DNA of 64,000 nt from JANXQG01 sp963804375 (GTDB taxonomy: Bacteria > Planctomycetota > Planctomycetia > Pirellulales > Thermoguttaceae). Shown here piece after piece: positions 38,042 to 47,580 of the stretch. The stretch is from positions 1 through 64,000 of the forward strand of contig CAWDQE010000014.1 of assembly GCA_963804375.1 (NCBI GenBank), given 5' to 3'. Within the stretch, counting starts at the first letter, position 1. Each line of letters starts with the position of its first letter. The notes under the pieces were generated by a model. The model was given only the letters and a program-made list of their open reading frames with translations. It was not told the origin of the DNA and did no database searches. The translations under genes and the position numbers were made by a program.

Positions 38042-40432
38042 TCATGGCTGTGCCGGCGGAACGGCGACGACGGCTTTTTCGAAGTCCTCTGGCGAGATAT
38101 TTTCTCCGACAATGTACGCGGGGGTTTCGCCGGGCGTGAACACTTGCTGCGCCTGGGGCCGCCCCATTAGGTCCCAGACTTGCAGCTTCGGGTTCGTGAG
38201 TTGGACGGGCTTGGGCTTCTGGCCGGCCGTTGTCCAAATCACACCTACGGTCCGCCTTGCATCGCTGAACAGGTAGGCCCGCAGCGGTTCGTCGGGCAAG
38301 AACCGCTTGACGAACTTGCAGTCCGGGGTAAGCAGGTGGGCCATGACGGCCTGCGAGGCGTAGTTCTTGAACGGCTCGCTGCCGTAGCGCAGAAACATCG
38401 TCCACAAGTTGCCGTGGTTGATCGCCGAGCCGGTGCCGGCGTGGAAGAAGAGCTTGTCCACGCCGTGGGCGAACATTGTGACCGCCATCCGCACCTGGTA
38501 TTCGGCTTGGACGCGCTCGCTGGGCTGATGATAGCCGGCCCCGGCCCCCGAAAACTTGATGAACTCATTAAACGGCTCAATCCACGTCTCATCGTCGGCA
38601 TAGTAGGCAAACTCCGTGAACCAGATGGGCCGGTGAAGGTTTTGCTCGTCCATGGCCTTCCGCACGGCCACCAGGGCCTGCTCGATGTATTCCGGCGGGT
38701 TTCGCCCAGGGTAGCAGTGGAGCGTGAAGATGTCGATGTGCTGCAGTCCGCCCAGCTTGATGAACTGCAGCGGCTCGGCAAGCGTATCCGACCGACCACC
38801 GAGGTTGAAGCCGCCGAAGATGCGGCAGCCGGAGTCCGCCCGCCGCGCCGCCCCGACGAACAACTCGACATAGCGCAAGTAGTCGGCTGTCCCGTAGCCG
38901 GTTCGCTTGGGCAGCGCGTAGCTGGTGCGCAGCGGCTCGTTGAACACCTGCCAGTCATGAACGCGACCTTTGTAGTGGGCCACCGTGCGGTTGACATAGT
39001 TCTCGAAATCCTTCATCTCCCGGGGAGCGTAGCCCATGCGTCCGATCATGGATCCCGACTCGGCAAGGATCTCGTCGTACTGCGTCTGCGGGTCGGGCGC
39101 GTTGGAGTACGTCAGGTTCCAAGGGTCATTCTTGGGCACGCTCTCCGGCGCGCTCGTGGACCACATGCTCGACGGGAATGGCAACACTTCCAATACTCTG
39201 AGATCTTGGCGGATGAGGCGGTCGACTTGCGCGTCGGTCTCCGCGAATGTGAACCGTCCTTTCACCGGCTCCACGTCCTGCCATTTCATCGACCAGTCCC
39301 GCATCCATAACAGCCCGGCCCGGCGGGCGAGGGCAAGCATCTCCGGCCAGCCGAAGGCGTGGTTCATGCCAAAACGCGAGTCCGCATGGCTATACACGGG
39401 GATAGACGCCAGCCGCAGGTAACGCAGGCCCTGCGCCCTGAGGGACCGCCCGTCCGCCGATCGCGAGCCGCCAAAGCCCGCCTGCAAGCGCAAATAGCCG
39501 CGCAGTTCGGGCGCGGGAGGAATGGTGACGGTCACGTCCTTCGACGAAGCCGCCGGCACGATCACCGACTTCGTGTCATGCCAGACTCCTTCACCAAAAA
39601 AGTCCGTCAAGAGCAGGCCGATCTCCACTTTCCGCTCTTCCTGCGGATCTGCGGAAGCCACGGTCAGGCGAATTTGCAGAGGCTCGTCCCAGGCAAAGAT
39701 ATTGCCCGGCTTGTCGGTTGTTACCCCCAGTTCGACCGGCTCGCGGGTGGCGAAACCTGGCTTGGCATCGGCTGGCGCCAGTTGCACCGCATCCAGCCAA
39801 ACGGTCGCTCGTCGAGGCGGATGGGGATTGTCTTTGGATTGCCCGAGATCGGGACCCGCTAGGACATAGCAGGCCTCGGCCATCGGCGTGAAGTCGAGCT
39901 GATAGCGTTGCCAGTCGGTCGTCAGTCTTACTAGCTTGTCGAAAGGGACGGCGCGGAATTGCCGTACCACGAGTCGCGCCGGGGTGTCTGCCTGGGCCGC
40001 CTTCAGAGCCGCCGAGAATGTATACTTCTGGCCAGGCCTGACGGCGATCCAGCCCACGTTGGCCGCCAGTGGGGCCGTGATCGGCCAGCGCTGCGTGTGC
40101 AAATAGTCGTTGTACGCCACCGGCAGGTTCTCCGGCGTAAGCTCGATCTTCAGACTCACCCGGCCGTCGGCCGCAGTCGTCGAGTCAAGCCGGCCGAAGA
40201 GTCCATTGAGCGTCCCATACCAGCCCGGTAGCACGTCCCTCTCCGTCGATCCCCAACCGTAGGTGCCACACTCGAAGCTGGCGTTGGGTATCAGGTTTTG
40301 TTGGCGTTCGCCCACTGAGGGAATGACCCGACCCGGGCGAAATTTCACCGGATCCTTAGCCAACAATACGTTCGCACACGCCAGCCAAGCCATTAAGAAC
40401 AACGCCCACTGAACCGACAAACGGACCATCAT
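38042..40432 (-). CDS. Secreted clan GH-A glycoside hydrolase-like protein
   Basis: A 796-residue protein. A signal peptide (SVQWALFLMAWLACANVLLA) is followed by a carbohydrate-binding-like beta domain (LIPNASFECGTYGWG to ATVWLDAVQLAP), a second beta domain, and a TIM-barrel domain from about residue 370. The proposed acid/base glutamate lies in WQVFNEPLRTS and the nucleophile in PIWFTEFAYYAD, the clan GH-A arrangement. The GH family cannot be fixed by eye. ATG 40432 was chosen because GAGG lies just upstream; the frame extends to 40546. It follows the creatininase gene by 53 bases, a probable operon. Confidence 0.8.
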   Translation of the reverse strand: MMVRLSVQWALFLMAWLACANVLLAKDPVKFRPGRVIPSVGERQQNLIPNASFECGTYGWGSTERDVLPGWYGTLNGLFGRLDSTTAADGRVSLKIELTPENLPVAYNDYLHTQRWPITAPLAANVGWIAVRPGQKYTFSAALKAAQADTPARLVVRQFRAVPFDKLVRLTTDWQRYQLDFTPMAEACYVLAGPDLGQSKDNPHPPRRATVWLDAVQLAPADAKPGFATREPVELGVTTDKPGNIFAWDEPLQIRLTVASADPQEERKVEIGLLLTDFFGEGVWHDTKSVIVPAASSKDVTVTIPPAPELRGYLRLQAGFGGSRSADGRSLRAQGLRYLRLASIPVYSHADSRFGMNHAFGWPEMLALARRAGLLWMRDWSMKWQDVEPVKGRFTFAETDAQVDRLIRQDLRVLEVLPFPSSMWSTSAPESVPKNDPWNLTYSNAPDPQTQYDEILAESGSMIGRMGYAPREMKDFENYVNRTVAHYKGRVHDWQVFNEPLRTSYALPKRTGYGTADYLRYVELFVGAARRADSGCRIFGGFNLGGRSDTLAEPLQFIKLGGLQHIDIFTLHCYPGRNPPEYIEQALVAVRKAMDEQNLHRPIWFTEFAYYADDETWIEPFNEFIKFSGAGAGYHQPSERVQAEYQVRMAVTMFAHGVDKLFFHAGTGSAINHGNLWTMFLRYGSEPFKNYASQAVMAHLLTPDCKFVKRFLPDEPLRAYLFSDARRTVGVIWTTAGQKPKPVQLTNPKLQVWDLMGRPQAQQVFTPGETPAYIVGENISPEDFEKAVVAVPPAQP

Positions 40433-40485
40433 TCGTTCCTCGTATAAAGAGTCCTTGGGCACTTGCGGGTAGGACGCACGCGGTC

Positions 40486-41301
40486 CTATTTCCCCAGCCA
40501 CTGCTCGATACGTGTGGTCAGTTCTTGGACGCAGTCCTCGAACCACTTTCGGCCCTTCGCGGCCGTGGCGTCGCGGGGGTCGTACCGCACGAGGTGCTGC
40601 GGATGGTAATTGGTGGAGAACCCGGCGCCGTCCACCACCGAGTAATCCTGGTATCGAATTGGGACCTCACGCGGAGGCAGGGTTGCCAGATCGACCGAAC
40701 CCGGCTGGTAGTGCATCAACAGCGACGTCTCGACAATGTCGGCATGCCCCGCCAGTCCCGTCTCCACCGCTTCCCGGCAGATCGCCAGGTCGTGATCCAG
40801 GCGGGCCGGGGTCGTGTTCTGAAACTCGATGCACAGCCGGGCGATCGTCTCTTGCTGGTTGACGGCTCCATGCCCACTGGCGACAAACACGTAGCGGTAG
40901 CCTTGCCCGATCAGAATCGCAAGCTCCGCGCGGAGCACCAGGGCGAAGACCTCTTCGGGCAGATAGTGGCTGTTCCAAAGCCGCGTGGGGAAGTCCATGC
41001 CCACCACATAGGATCCGGGAGGGAGGCCCAACGACTCGATCATCGCGGGCGGGCGCTCGCGCTCGGTTCCCACGCTCAGCACGGGCCGCACTACGCCCCG
41101 CCGGAGTTTCCGGCACACGGCATGGGCCGCCTCGGACACATTGATCATGTCGCAACCGACCGGCAGGTGCGGGCCATGATATTCCAACGGCGCCACGGGT
41201 ACGATGACCAGTAGACACGCGTTGCGTCGCTCGACGAGCTGTGCGGGCCGTAGCCACTCGTAACGGGTCTCAAATTCGACCGCTGTACCTGGATGTGCCA
41301 A
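40486..41301 (-). CDS. Creatininase-family amidohydrolase
   Basis: A 271-residue metal-dependent amidohydrolase of the creatininase family. Metal-binding and catalytic signatures are VAPLEYHGPHLPVGCD (Glu, His, Asp), ASGHGAVNQ and DIVETSLLMH. Members cleave cyclic or formyl amides, but the substrate cannot be inferred. The start is TTG 41301 because GGAGGA lies 8-9 bases upstream and no ATG is nearby. It is the first gene of a likely two-gene unit with the downstream glycoside hydrolase. Confidence 0.85.
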   Translation of the reverse strand: MAHPGTAVEFETRYEWLRPAQLVERRNACLLVIVPVAPLEYHGPHLPVGCDMINVSEAAHAVCRKLRRGVVRPVLSVGTERERPPAMIESLGLPPGSYVVGMDFPTRLWNSHYLPEEVFALVLRAELAILIGQGYRYVFVASGHGAVNQQETIARLCIEFQNTTPARLDHDLAICREAVETGLAGHADIVETSLLMHYQPGSVDLATLPPREVPIRYQDYSVVDGAGFSTNYHPQHLVRYDPRDATAAKGRKWFEDCVQELTTRIEQWLGK

Positions 41302-42030
41302 AGAAAGGTCCTCCTCTAAAACGCCGGCTCAATGACGCACTCGCGGGAACCGCCATCCACTGGGAATGTCCACGACGAGCAACCAGTTCTGTTCGAAGTG
41401 TGGGCAAGCGAGCCCCTACCAGAAGGTTCCGGTTCACGAGGTCCTTACCTTTTTCGTAGCCGCCGGGACCCCACAACGGCGGCACAACGAAGTCTAGTTT
41501 CCTTACGGTGCGTGGCGCTGTCAAGCACCCCGGCCCAAGACATTTCCAGACAATCGGATGCGGCAACCATCCGATTGACCCTGTGCGTACGGCTTGAGTT
41601 CCACCGCATTCAACTGCGCAACCGTTGCGCACTTGGCGATCGTACCCGGCGGCGGAGCTGTGGCCGAAGAGTTGACCACGGAACAGTGACGGCGTGGGCA
41701 AATCCGACCTTGTTGTTAAGAACGGGATCTTTCGTCTGGCGACCATCGGCCTGCACATGGGGTACTGGAATTTCAAGAAACACTGTCTCGGGTACGAGGC
41801 GGTGAGCAAGCTGAAACTGCTTCCGGACGACTTCTCGACACTTTGATTGATGAGACCGTGATCTCGGACTGGGTTTGACGGAAAAATCAGCGCCACGGCG
41901 TGGACCGATCGGCCGATGGCCAGAAATGGAACGATATTCGAGGCACGAGTCGGTCGGGACGAACAACGCCTGACGGCCCCGGATGGAGTGGACTTTTAGG
42001 CAGCGGGCAATGCAACTCGATCACTCCGCG
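41302..42030. other. Non-coding stretch with palindromes and a gene remnant
   Basis: It holds the inverted repeat CAATCGGATG/CATCCGATTG at 41551-41577 and the palindrome TGCGCAACCGTTGCGCA at 41615-41631. A closed reading frame at 41706-41846 encodes DLVVKNGIFRLATIGLHMGY, then EAVSKLKLLPDDFSTL; its first 90 bases resemble 48951-49040. No complete gene is seen. Confidence 0.5.
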
Positions 42031-45000
42031 CTACCGCTCCATCACCCCTACACCCCAGGTCTCCGGCTCCAAGCGGGCCTCGCTAGGTAGGTCATAGACG
42101 ATGGCCGCGCCGTGGCGGCCCCAGTGAATACGGGCAACGTTGCGCTGACCGGCAGGGTCGCTAAAGTTGATGGAGAGGTCCAGCCCGAACCGCTCCACGC
42201 CGCCTTCCAGGCCGACCAGAGCGCGGGGGATGGCCGCTACCAACCGGTAACCGCCAGGCGAGGTCTTTACTGCCACCTGTACTTCGCTGAGTACCTCGAC
42301 GCGGTCCATCCACACCTCGCCCGCAGGTGAGCGGAACGGCACCGGCTTGCGGTCCGCAAGGACCTTGGGCCGGTAGGCCACGGCAACGGTCCGGCCGCCT
42401 TGCGGGGCCAGCAGCACGCGTACGTCCTTGGCGTCCAACGCTCGGCGCCCAGCCGACGGGCCGAGCCAGAGGTCGATCGTATCGCCGGTCTTGAACAACG
42501 TCGTCAGGTCGCTTCCCGCGTTCTTCCACGGCGAGTCGTCCTGCACGTCGCATCCCAAATACAGGTAGTGGTCGTCGTACATCAGCCGCGCCGTGCCCCG
42601 GGCGTGCTCGTGCAAGACCATTTCCGCGGCAGGTGCGGCGGCAAACTCGCTCAGGTCACCATCGATGCTGACGGGCCGGCGAGCCCGGCATACAAGCAAC
42701 GTCCGCTCGCGGCGGGCCGAGCGCGAGGCCATCTCACGCCGCGCAGCGTCCAGTGCCGCCTGCGTGACGCTGAACTCGCCCTGGAAACGGACCGGCCGCT
42801 GGTCGGTGCCTAGCAACTCGAAGACGTGGATCGCGTCGCTGGCCGCCAGCAGGTAGACCTTGCCGGTCTTCGGATGGCGGAACACTCGGCTGTTGAACAA
42901 TTCGACCCAGACCGTGTACGGCGAAGGCAGCGGGCCGCGGGAACAATCCTCCAAGAGCGTATCGACGTACAGCCCGTGCCGCACGTCCCACACGTGGATC
43001 AAGCTGTTTTCATCGGTCCAGAACAGGTAGTCGTCGATAACGCCGCTGGGGCCGGTCGGGCAGTAGTGCTGGCCCGGGGCGATGAAGGCGGCGGCGCGCT
43101 CGCCCGCGTGCCACATCGGGTGCCCCGTTTTCGCGTCGTAACGGGTGATCTGGGCGAACTCCCAGTCGTGGCCGTGGCCCACACCGGGCAACTGGGCCGC
43201 ATTGTAACCGCCGTTGAAGGCATACACCGCGCCGTCGTGATAGAAAGCGGTGCGGGCCCCACTGGCACCGTGCTCCAGCGCATGGCCCAGTGGCAAACCG
43301 ACGTGCCGGGCGTTCTCCCACAGATACACCGGGGCGTGGGGCGTCCAGCGGGCCACGGGAATCTGCCATACGCCGCCCGCAGCGTCATCCGACCAATCGT
43401 GCATGTACAGATCGAAGTTCTCGTCGAAGTACGCACCCCAACCCTGCTGCGGACCGCTGGCCTTCGCCGGATAGGCCGGCCGGTCGGTGATGTGCCATTC
43501 GTCGCCTTGCACGCGCCCGTCGCCGTTGGCGTCAGACCAGGTGCCCATCGAGCCGCCCGGCTTGCGGCCGAAAGACGGCCGATAGTCGCCGTTGGGCAGC
43601 TTCTCCATGCTCCCGCCATAGACCGCCGCCACGCCGCGGACACGATCGTCTTGAAGTTCCAGGATGCCTCCGCTGCCGCTGCACCACCACGTGCGGCCAG
43701 CGTTATGGCGGATCCGCGGCCACCACTTGACCGGCGCACCGGAGTCTCTTTCCACCGGCATGCCTGCATCCTTGTAGGCGTCGATCCAGTAATGGTCCAC
43801 GTTCCACCGGCCGGTCTCATAATCGACCACATAGCGGATCAAATCGCTGTGCGTGTCGCCGTAGACGTACTCAGGTTGCTCCTCGTCGATACCGAACATG
43901 CCGCTGTAATAGTAGGGGCCGTGGAACTGACGCTCCAACGTTCCCTCTGCCGACCACCGCGTGAACCGCTTGGGCGCCGCGCTCTCAGCGACGAACAGCT
44001 TCCCATTGCCGGTGACGCAAAGGCCCACCGGATCGCGGAAAGAAGCCGGTTGCATCTTGCCGCACTTTGGCCGTCCACCGCGAACGCCCAGCGATCGCAG
44101 CTCTTTGCCTGAAGAGGAGAAGTAGACCACCTGGTGCCGTGGCGAACCGACGCTGGCGACCAGTTCCCCACCGGGCGCGGCCTTCAAGTCCCAGATCGGA
44201 CCACCGGCGTCGGCCAGTGTGGCCACGACCTTTCCCCAATCGTCGAGCTGGACGATCTTCGAGCCGCTGCCAGCCAGCAGGCGTCCACCCGTGTCGACGA
44301 TCAAGCCGGAAACTCGCCTGATTGGCCATGCGGCTAGTTGGCGGCCAGTCGCAGCGTCGGCGACGAACAGTGTGTCTTGGGCGGGGGCCGTAAGGTAGAC
44401 TTTTCCTCGGCTGACGGCCACGTCGGTCACGATGCGCTGGCCGGACAGGTAGCGGCCGAACATGCACTGCCGCTGTTGATCGGTTTCCGGGAAAGGTCGT
44501 TTTTCGCCGCTCTTGGCATCGACGCGCCACAACATGGGCCGGTTCATCTCGCCGCCGTAGTTTGATTGCCCCTCGGGCGCGCCCATGGCCGAGGCCGCGG
44601 CAATGTAGAGCGACTTCCCGTCGCTGGCCACGGCCATTTGCTGGGCCTTCATCCACCAGTCGAGATGCTGTTTCCAGCGGACCGTGCCGTCCTGGCTCAT
44701 GCGGATCAGTCCGCCTTCGCCTTCCTCGAATGCCCAGAGGACGACGATGTCCGAGTCGGGTTCATCGTTGACCGCACAGACGTCCATCACATAGCCCCAG
44801 ACGCCGCCCCAGCTTCCGCTGCCATCGGCCGTGCGATAAGGCGGATTGCCGCTCTGGCCGATGCTGGTCACGTAGCGCAGCGAGAGCTTCGGGGCCAGTA
44901 TGGCATGATAGCGGTAGCGGCCCGGGGGAACCCATTGACCATAAAGATCACGCCCGTCCCAGGTGATCGGTCGATCCGAGGGCTGGGCGCAGGCCACCTG

Positions 45001-46857
45001 CCGCACAGTCACGTCGTTCTCATCATAGACATTGAGGCTCAATCGTCCCGGTTGTGGCACGGAGAGCGGAATCTTCACCGCGACGACCGGCAAGCCCACG
45101 CCGCGCGGGAGCCGGATGATGTCCGGGCGCCAGAGTGTGGTGGTAGCCACCACCACTCGCCCGTTGCCGTTGTCGGCCACGTAGACGGCGTCGGCATCGG
45201 CGGCGATCGCATAGGGATGGTCCAGGTGGTCCAGGCCGGGGCCCGGCTCGCCTGGCACGCCGAGCCGTGCGTATCGCCGGCCCGTCCCGGCGTCGAGCTT
45301 ATCGACCACACAGGCGGCGGTGTCGCACACGTAGACCGCCTCGGTCGTGGCGGCCAGGCGGCGAACGTCCCGGTAGGTCTCGGCGGTTGCCCAGACATCC
45401 GCGCTGCCTTGCGGCCCGAATCGGACAACCTTGGTGGCCGTGGCCGCGTAGACCGCATTGGGTGCTACGGCCAATCCGATCACGCGCGGCAGTCCCGTGC
45501 GCCAGGCCGAGATGCGGGCATCTTTTCCTGCCAGCGGCCGGCGCCAGATCGTGCCCGATTGCGGATCGGCCAGCAGCAGGTCGTTGCCCTGCAAGGCGGC
45601 TTGGCCGATCGAGCGGACCTCGGGCAGGGCCTCGTCGAACGGCCGCGGCGGCGAGCCTTCGAAGCGCATGCCCACGCCCTTGGAATTGCGGTAAACGACG
45701 ATCATGCCATCGGGCGCGGGCACGCAGGCCTCGGCATGAACGCCGTGCAGCGGGCTTCCGACGCGGAGCATCTGACCGATGGGCTGGTCCCTGGGCAGCT
45801 CGATGCCGTGTTGCACGTCGTCGTTGCCAGAGGCGGTAAAGGCCACGCCGCGCAGCGATGGGCCGTCGGCGGTGATGTCCTCCAGGTAGACGCCGCCAAT
45901 ACGGCGCATGTAGACGAAGTTCGTGCCGTTCCATGCGGCTTCAACAGCCCCGCCGCGCCCGGCCAGGAAGTACCGCTCGCCGGCCTGGACCATTTGCCCG
46001 ACCATGCGGATCTCCGGGGCCTCGGACCCGCACTCTCCGGGCGAGGCCTTCTCGTCGCTCAGATCCATCCGGCGCAGCCCGCCCTCGTAACCGAAGTGGT
46101 AGCGAAAGCTGCCCAGGAGCTGCCCCTGGATCGCGTCGCCCAAACGGTGGCCGTCGGCCGCATAGCGCCCGCTCCAGTCCACGCCGCCGGAATGCTGAAT
46201 GCTGATCGCGCCGTCCGGATCGACCTGGATCAGGTGCCTCCAGGGCGGCTGTGATCCCTTGGGCTCGTCGACTTCAAATAGTGGTACGAGGCGTCCGGCC
46301 TCCGGCTCCAGGGTCAGCACGGAGTAGCGCAGGGCCGAGGGTTGCGATTGCCCCACCACGATGCGTCCCTTGGGGTCCAGCGTGGCCGAAAGGGCCCAAC
46401 GGCCTGGCCCCGCCGCGATGCGCGTTGTCTTGAGCCGCGCGGGATCGGCGGCCGACGTGTCGATGCGAAACAATGCGCTTTGCGTCCCGCCGGCCGCCAG
46501 GGCGACGCCGAACACCGACTCGCCGGCCCGGACCAACAGCGACCGCGCCGCGTAGCCGGGCAGATCGCCCAACGGCAGCACGGCCAGACATCGGCCTTCC
46601 TGATCGCAGACGACGATGCCCTGGGCCGCCCCGCCCAGGTACAGCCGCCCCCGGCCATCCACGGCGATGCCGCTGTAGAAGGCATACGGGAGCGGCCGGT
46701 CGCTCATACCCGACGTATTGCCCAGCACTCCGACCACGCGGAGCGGGTTCTCGGCCGCCGCCGGGACCGCCGCAGCCAAGCAGGCCAACAAGATCAGTAC
46801 GCGTCGCCTTAGTTTATTTCCTGAAAGTATCGCAGCAGCATGGCAAAAGAGTCTCAT
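42031..46857 (-). CDS. Giant secreted beta-propeller protein with CBM9-like C-terminus
   Basis: A 1608-residue protein with a signal peptide (RRRVLILLACLAAAVPAAAE). Long NHL/SMP-like propeller repeats follow (SGIAVDGRGRLYLGGAAQGI; YAIAADADAVYVADNGNGRV). In the middle is a FlgD-like Ig segment (ITWDGRDLYGQWVPPGRYRY). More propeller blades come next, then a C-terminal domain starting RRPVSIDGDLSEFAAAPA and including ARLMYDDHYLYLGCDVQDDS, which matches carbohydrate-binding family 9-like folds. No catalytic residues are recognised; polysaccharide binding outside the cell is the best guess. ATG 46857 is preferred as it sits before the signal peptide; the frame opens at 46953. Confidence 0.75.
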   Translation of the reverse strand: MRLFCHAAAILSGNKLRRRVLILLACLAAAVPAAAENPLRVVGVLGNTSGMSDRPLPYAFYSGIAVDGRGRLYLGGAAQGIVVCDQEGRCLAVLPLGDLPGYAARSLLVRAGESVFGVALAAGGTQSALFRIDTSAADPARLKTTRIAAGPGRWALSATLDPKGRIVVGQSQPSALRYSVLTLEPEAGRLVPLFEVDEPKGSQPPWRHLIQVDPDGAISIQHSGGVDWSGRYAADGHRLGDAIQGQLLGSFRYHFGYEGGLRRMDLSDEKASPGECGSEAPEIRMVGQMVQAGERYFLAGRGGAVEAAWNGTNFVYMRRIGGVYLEDITADGPSLRGVAFTASGNDDVQHGIELPRDQPIGQMLRVGSPLHGVHAEACVPAPDGMIVVYRNSKGVGMRFEGSPPRPFDEALPEVRSIGQAALQGNDLLLADPQSGTIWRRPLAGKDARISAWRTGLPRVIGLAVAPNAVYAATATKVVRFGPQGSADVWATAETYRDVRRLAATTEAVYVCDTAACVVDKLDAGTGRRYARLGVPGEPGPGLDHLDHPYAIAADADAVYVADNGNGRVVVATTTLWRPDIIRLPRGVGLPVVAVKIPLSVPQPGRLSLNVYDENDVTVRQVACAQPSDRPITWDGRDLYGQWVPPGRYRYHAILAPKLSLRYVTSIGQSGNPPYRTADGSGSWGGVWGYVMDVCAVNDEPDSDIVVLWAFEEGEGGLIRMSQDGTVRWKQHLDWWMKAQQMAVASDGKSLYIAAASAMGAPEGQSNYGGEMNRPMLWRVDAKSGEKRPFPETDQQRQCMFGRYLSGQRIVTDVAVSRGKVYLTAPAQDTLFVADAATGRQLAAWPIRRVSGLIVDTGGRLLAGSGSKIVQLDDWGKVVATLADAGGPIWDLKAAPGGELVASVGSPRHQVVYFSSSGKELRSLGVRGGRPKCGKMQPASFRDPVGLCVTGNGKLFVAESAAPKRFTRWSAEGTLERQFHGPYYYSGMFGIDEEQPEYVYGDTHSDLIRYVVDYETGRWNVDHYWIDAYKDAGMPVERDSGAPVKWWPRIRHNAGRTWWCSGSGGILELQDDRVRGVAAVYGGSMEKLPNGDYRPSFGRKPGGSMGTWSDANGDGRVQGDEWHITDRPAYPAKASGPQQGWGAYFDENFDLYMHDWSDDAAGGVWQIPVARWTPHAPVYLWENARHVGLPLGHALEHGASGARTAFYHDGAVYAFNGGYNAAQLPGVGHGHDWEFAQITRYDAKTGHPMWHAGERAAAFIAPGQHYCPTGPSGVIDDYLFWTDENSLIHVWDVRHGLYVDTLLEDCSRGPLPSPYTVWVELFNSRVFRHPKTGKVYLLAASDAIHVFELLGTDQRPVRFQGEFSVTQAALDAARREMASRSARRERTLLVCRARRPVSIDGDLSEFAAAPAAEMVLHEHARGTARLMYDDHYLYLGCDVQDDSPWKNAGSDLTTLFKTGDTIDLWLGPSAGRRALDAKDVRVLLAPQGGRTVAVAYRPKVLADRKPVPFRSPAGEVWMDRVEVLSEVQVAVKTSPGGYRLVAAIPRALVGLEGGVERFGLDLSINFSDPAGQRNVARIHWGRHGAAIVYDLPSEARLEPETWGVGVMER

Positions 46858-46959
46858 TTGAATCTCGCTACTTGGAGTCGACAGGCGGCAGCGGTTCAAG
46901 CTGCATCGCACGGTACGGGCACGATTGTACCTTGGCACTGCCGCAACATTCAACCAAGA

Positions 46960-47387
46960 CCGTGGGCCTGTGCATTGTGGAGCGGTCCGACTTGCTGCTG
47001 TTCTCCGTCACCGCACTGGTCGACGACACCTTTCGGGCCGCACTGGACCCGACGGAGTTCAAGCACGGGCGGAATGTGCTTTTGCCGCACGGGGCCATTA
47101 TCGGCATCGATGGCCGGGTGGACGCCGGGCCGACACTCAAGTCGGTTAGGGTGACCACGACGAAGAGTCCCGCCAGCCTTGGCTTGCCGCCGGAAAGCTA
47201 CAAGGTGGTTTACGAGGGACCCGTTCGCGAAGCCTGCGTGGAGTTTCCCCGGAATGTGAACGTACACGCCGCCATCGCCTTGGCCGACTTGGAATTTGAT
47301 CAGACCCTTTCCCGTATCGTTGCCGATCCGGCCGTGCCGGACCAGGTCAAGGATCAGAGTGGCGGCGCTAGATGCTGGACGGTCTAA
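46960..47387 (+). pseudogene. Fragment of an aspartate dehydrogenase-like gene
   Basis: The frame reads SVTALVDDTFRAALDP, NVLLPHGAIIGIDGRVDAGP, VYEGPVREACVEFPRNVNVH and ALADLEFDQTLSRIVADPAV, the central part of the L-aspartate dehydrogenase (DUF108) family. Both the N-terminal NAD-binding domain and the C-terminal end are missing, so it is a relic. Confidence 0.65.
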
Positions 47388-47407
47388 ACGGCCTCCACTC
47401 CATTCGA

Positions 47408-47425
47408 CTGCGCAACGTTGCGCAG
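47408..47425. repeat. Palindrome CTGCGCAACGTTGCGCAG
   Basis: This is a perfect 18-bp palindrome. The inner 16 bases also occur at 2477-2492 and, with one extra C in the centre, at 41615-41631. The flanks of the 41.6 and 47.4 kb copies are also alike (CATTCRACTG before the palindrome). Confidence 0.8.
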
Positions 47426-47580
47426 TTTGTAGGATTGTCGTTGCGGAAGTGTGGGCCACGAACAACGCGGCCGGGTGGCGGCGAAATGGCCTGCCGACCA
47501 TTGAGGAAGAACTACTCGGAATGTAAGATGAAACACAAGACAACAGCGTCACAAGAGAACATCGTCAGGAGATGGATACT

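Noticed and set aside
44566..46254. A 562-codon plus-strand frame, and 49848-51320 (490 codons, plus)
   Set aside because: These lie opposite the propeller and Ro60 genes, which have clear domains, signal peptide or ribosome site. The antisense frames are by-products of high GC content.
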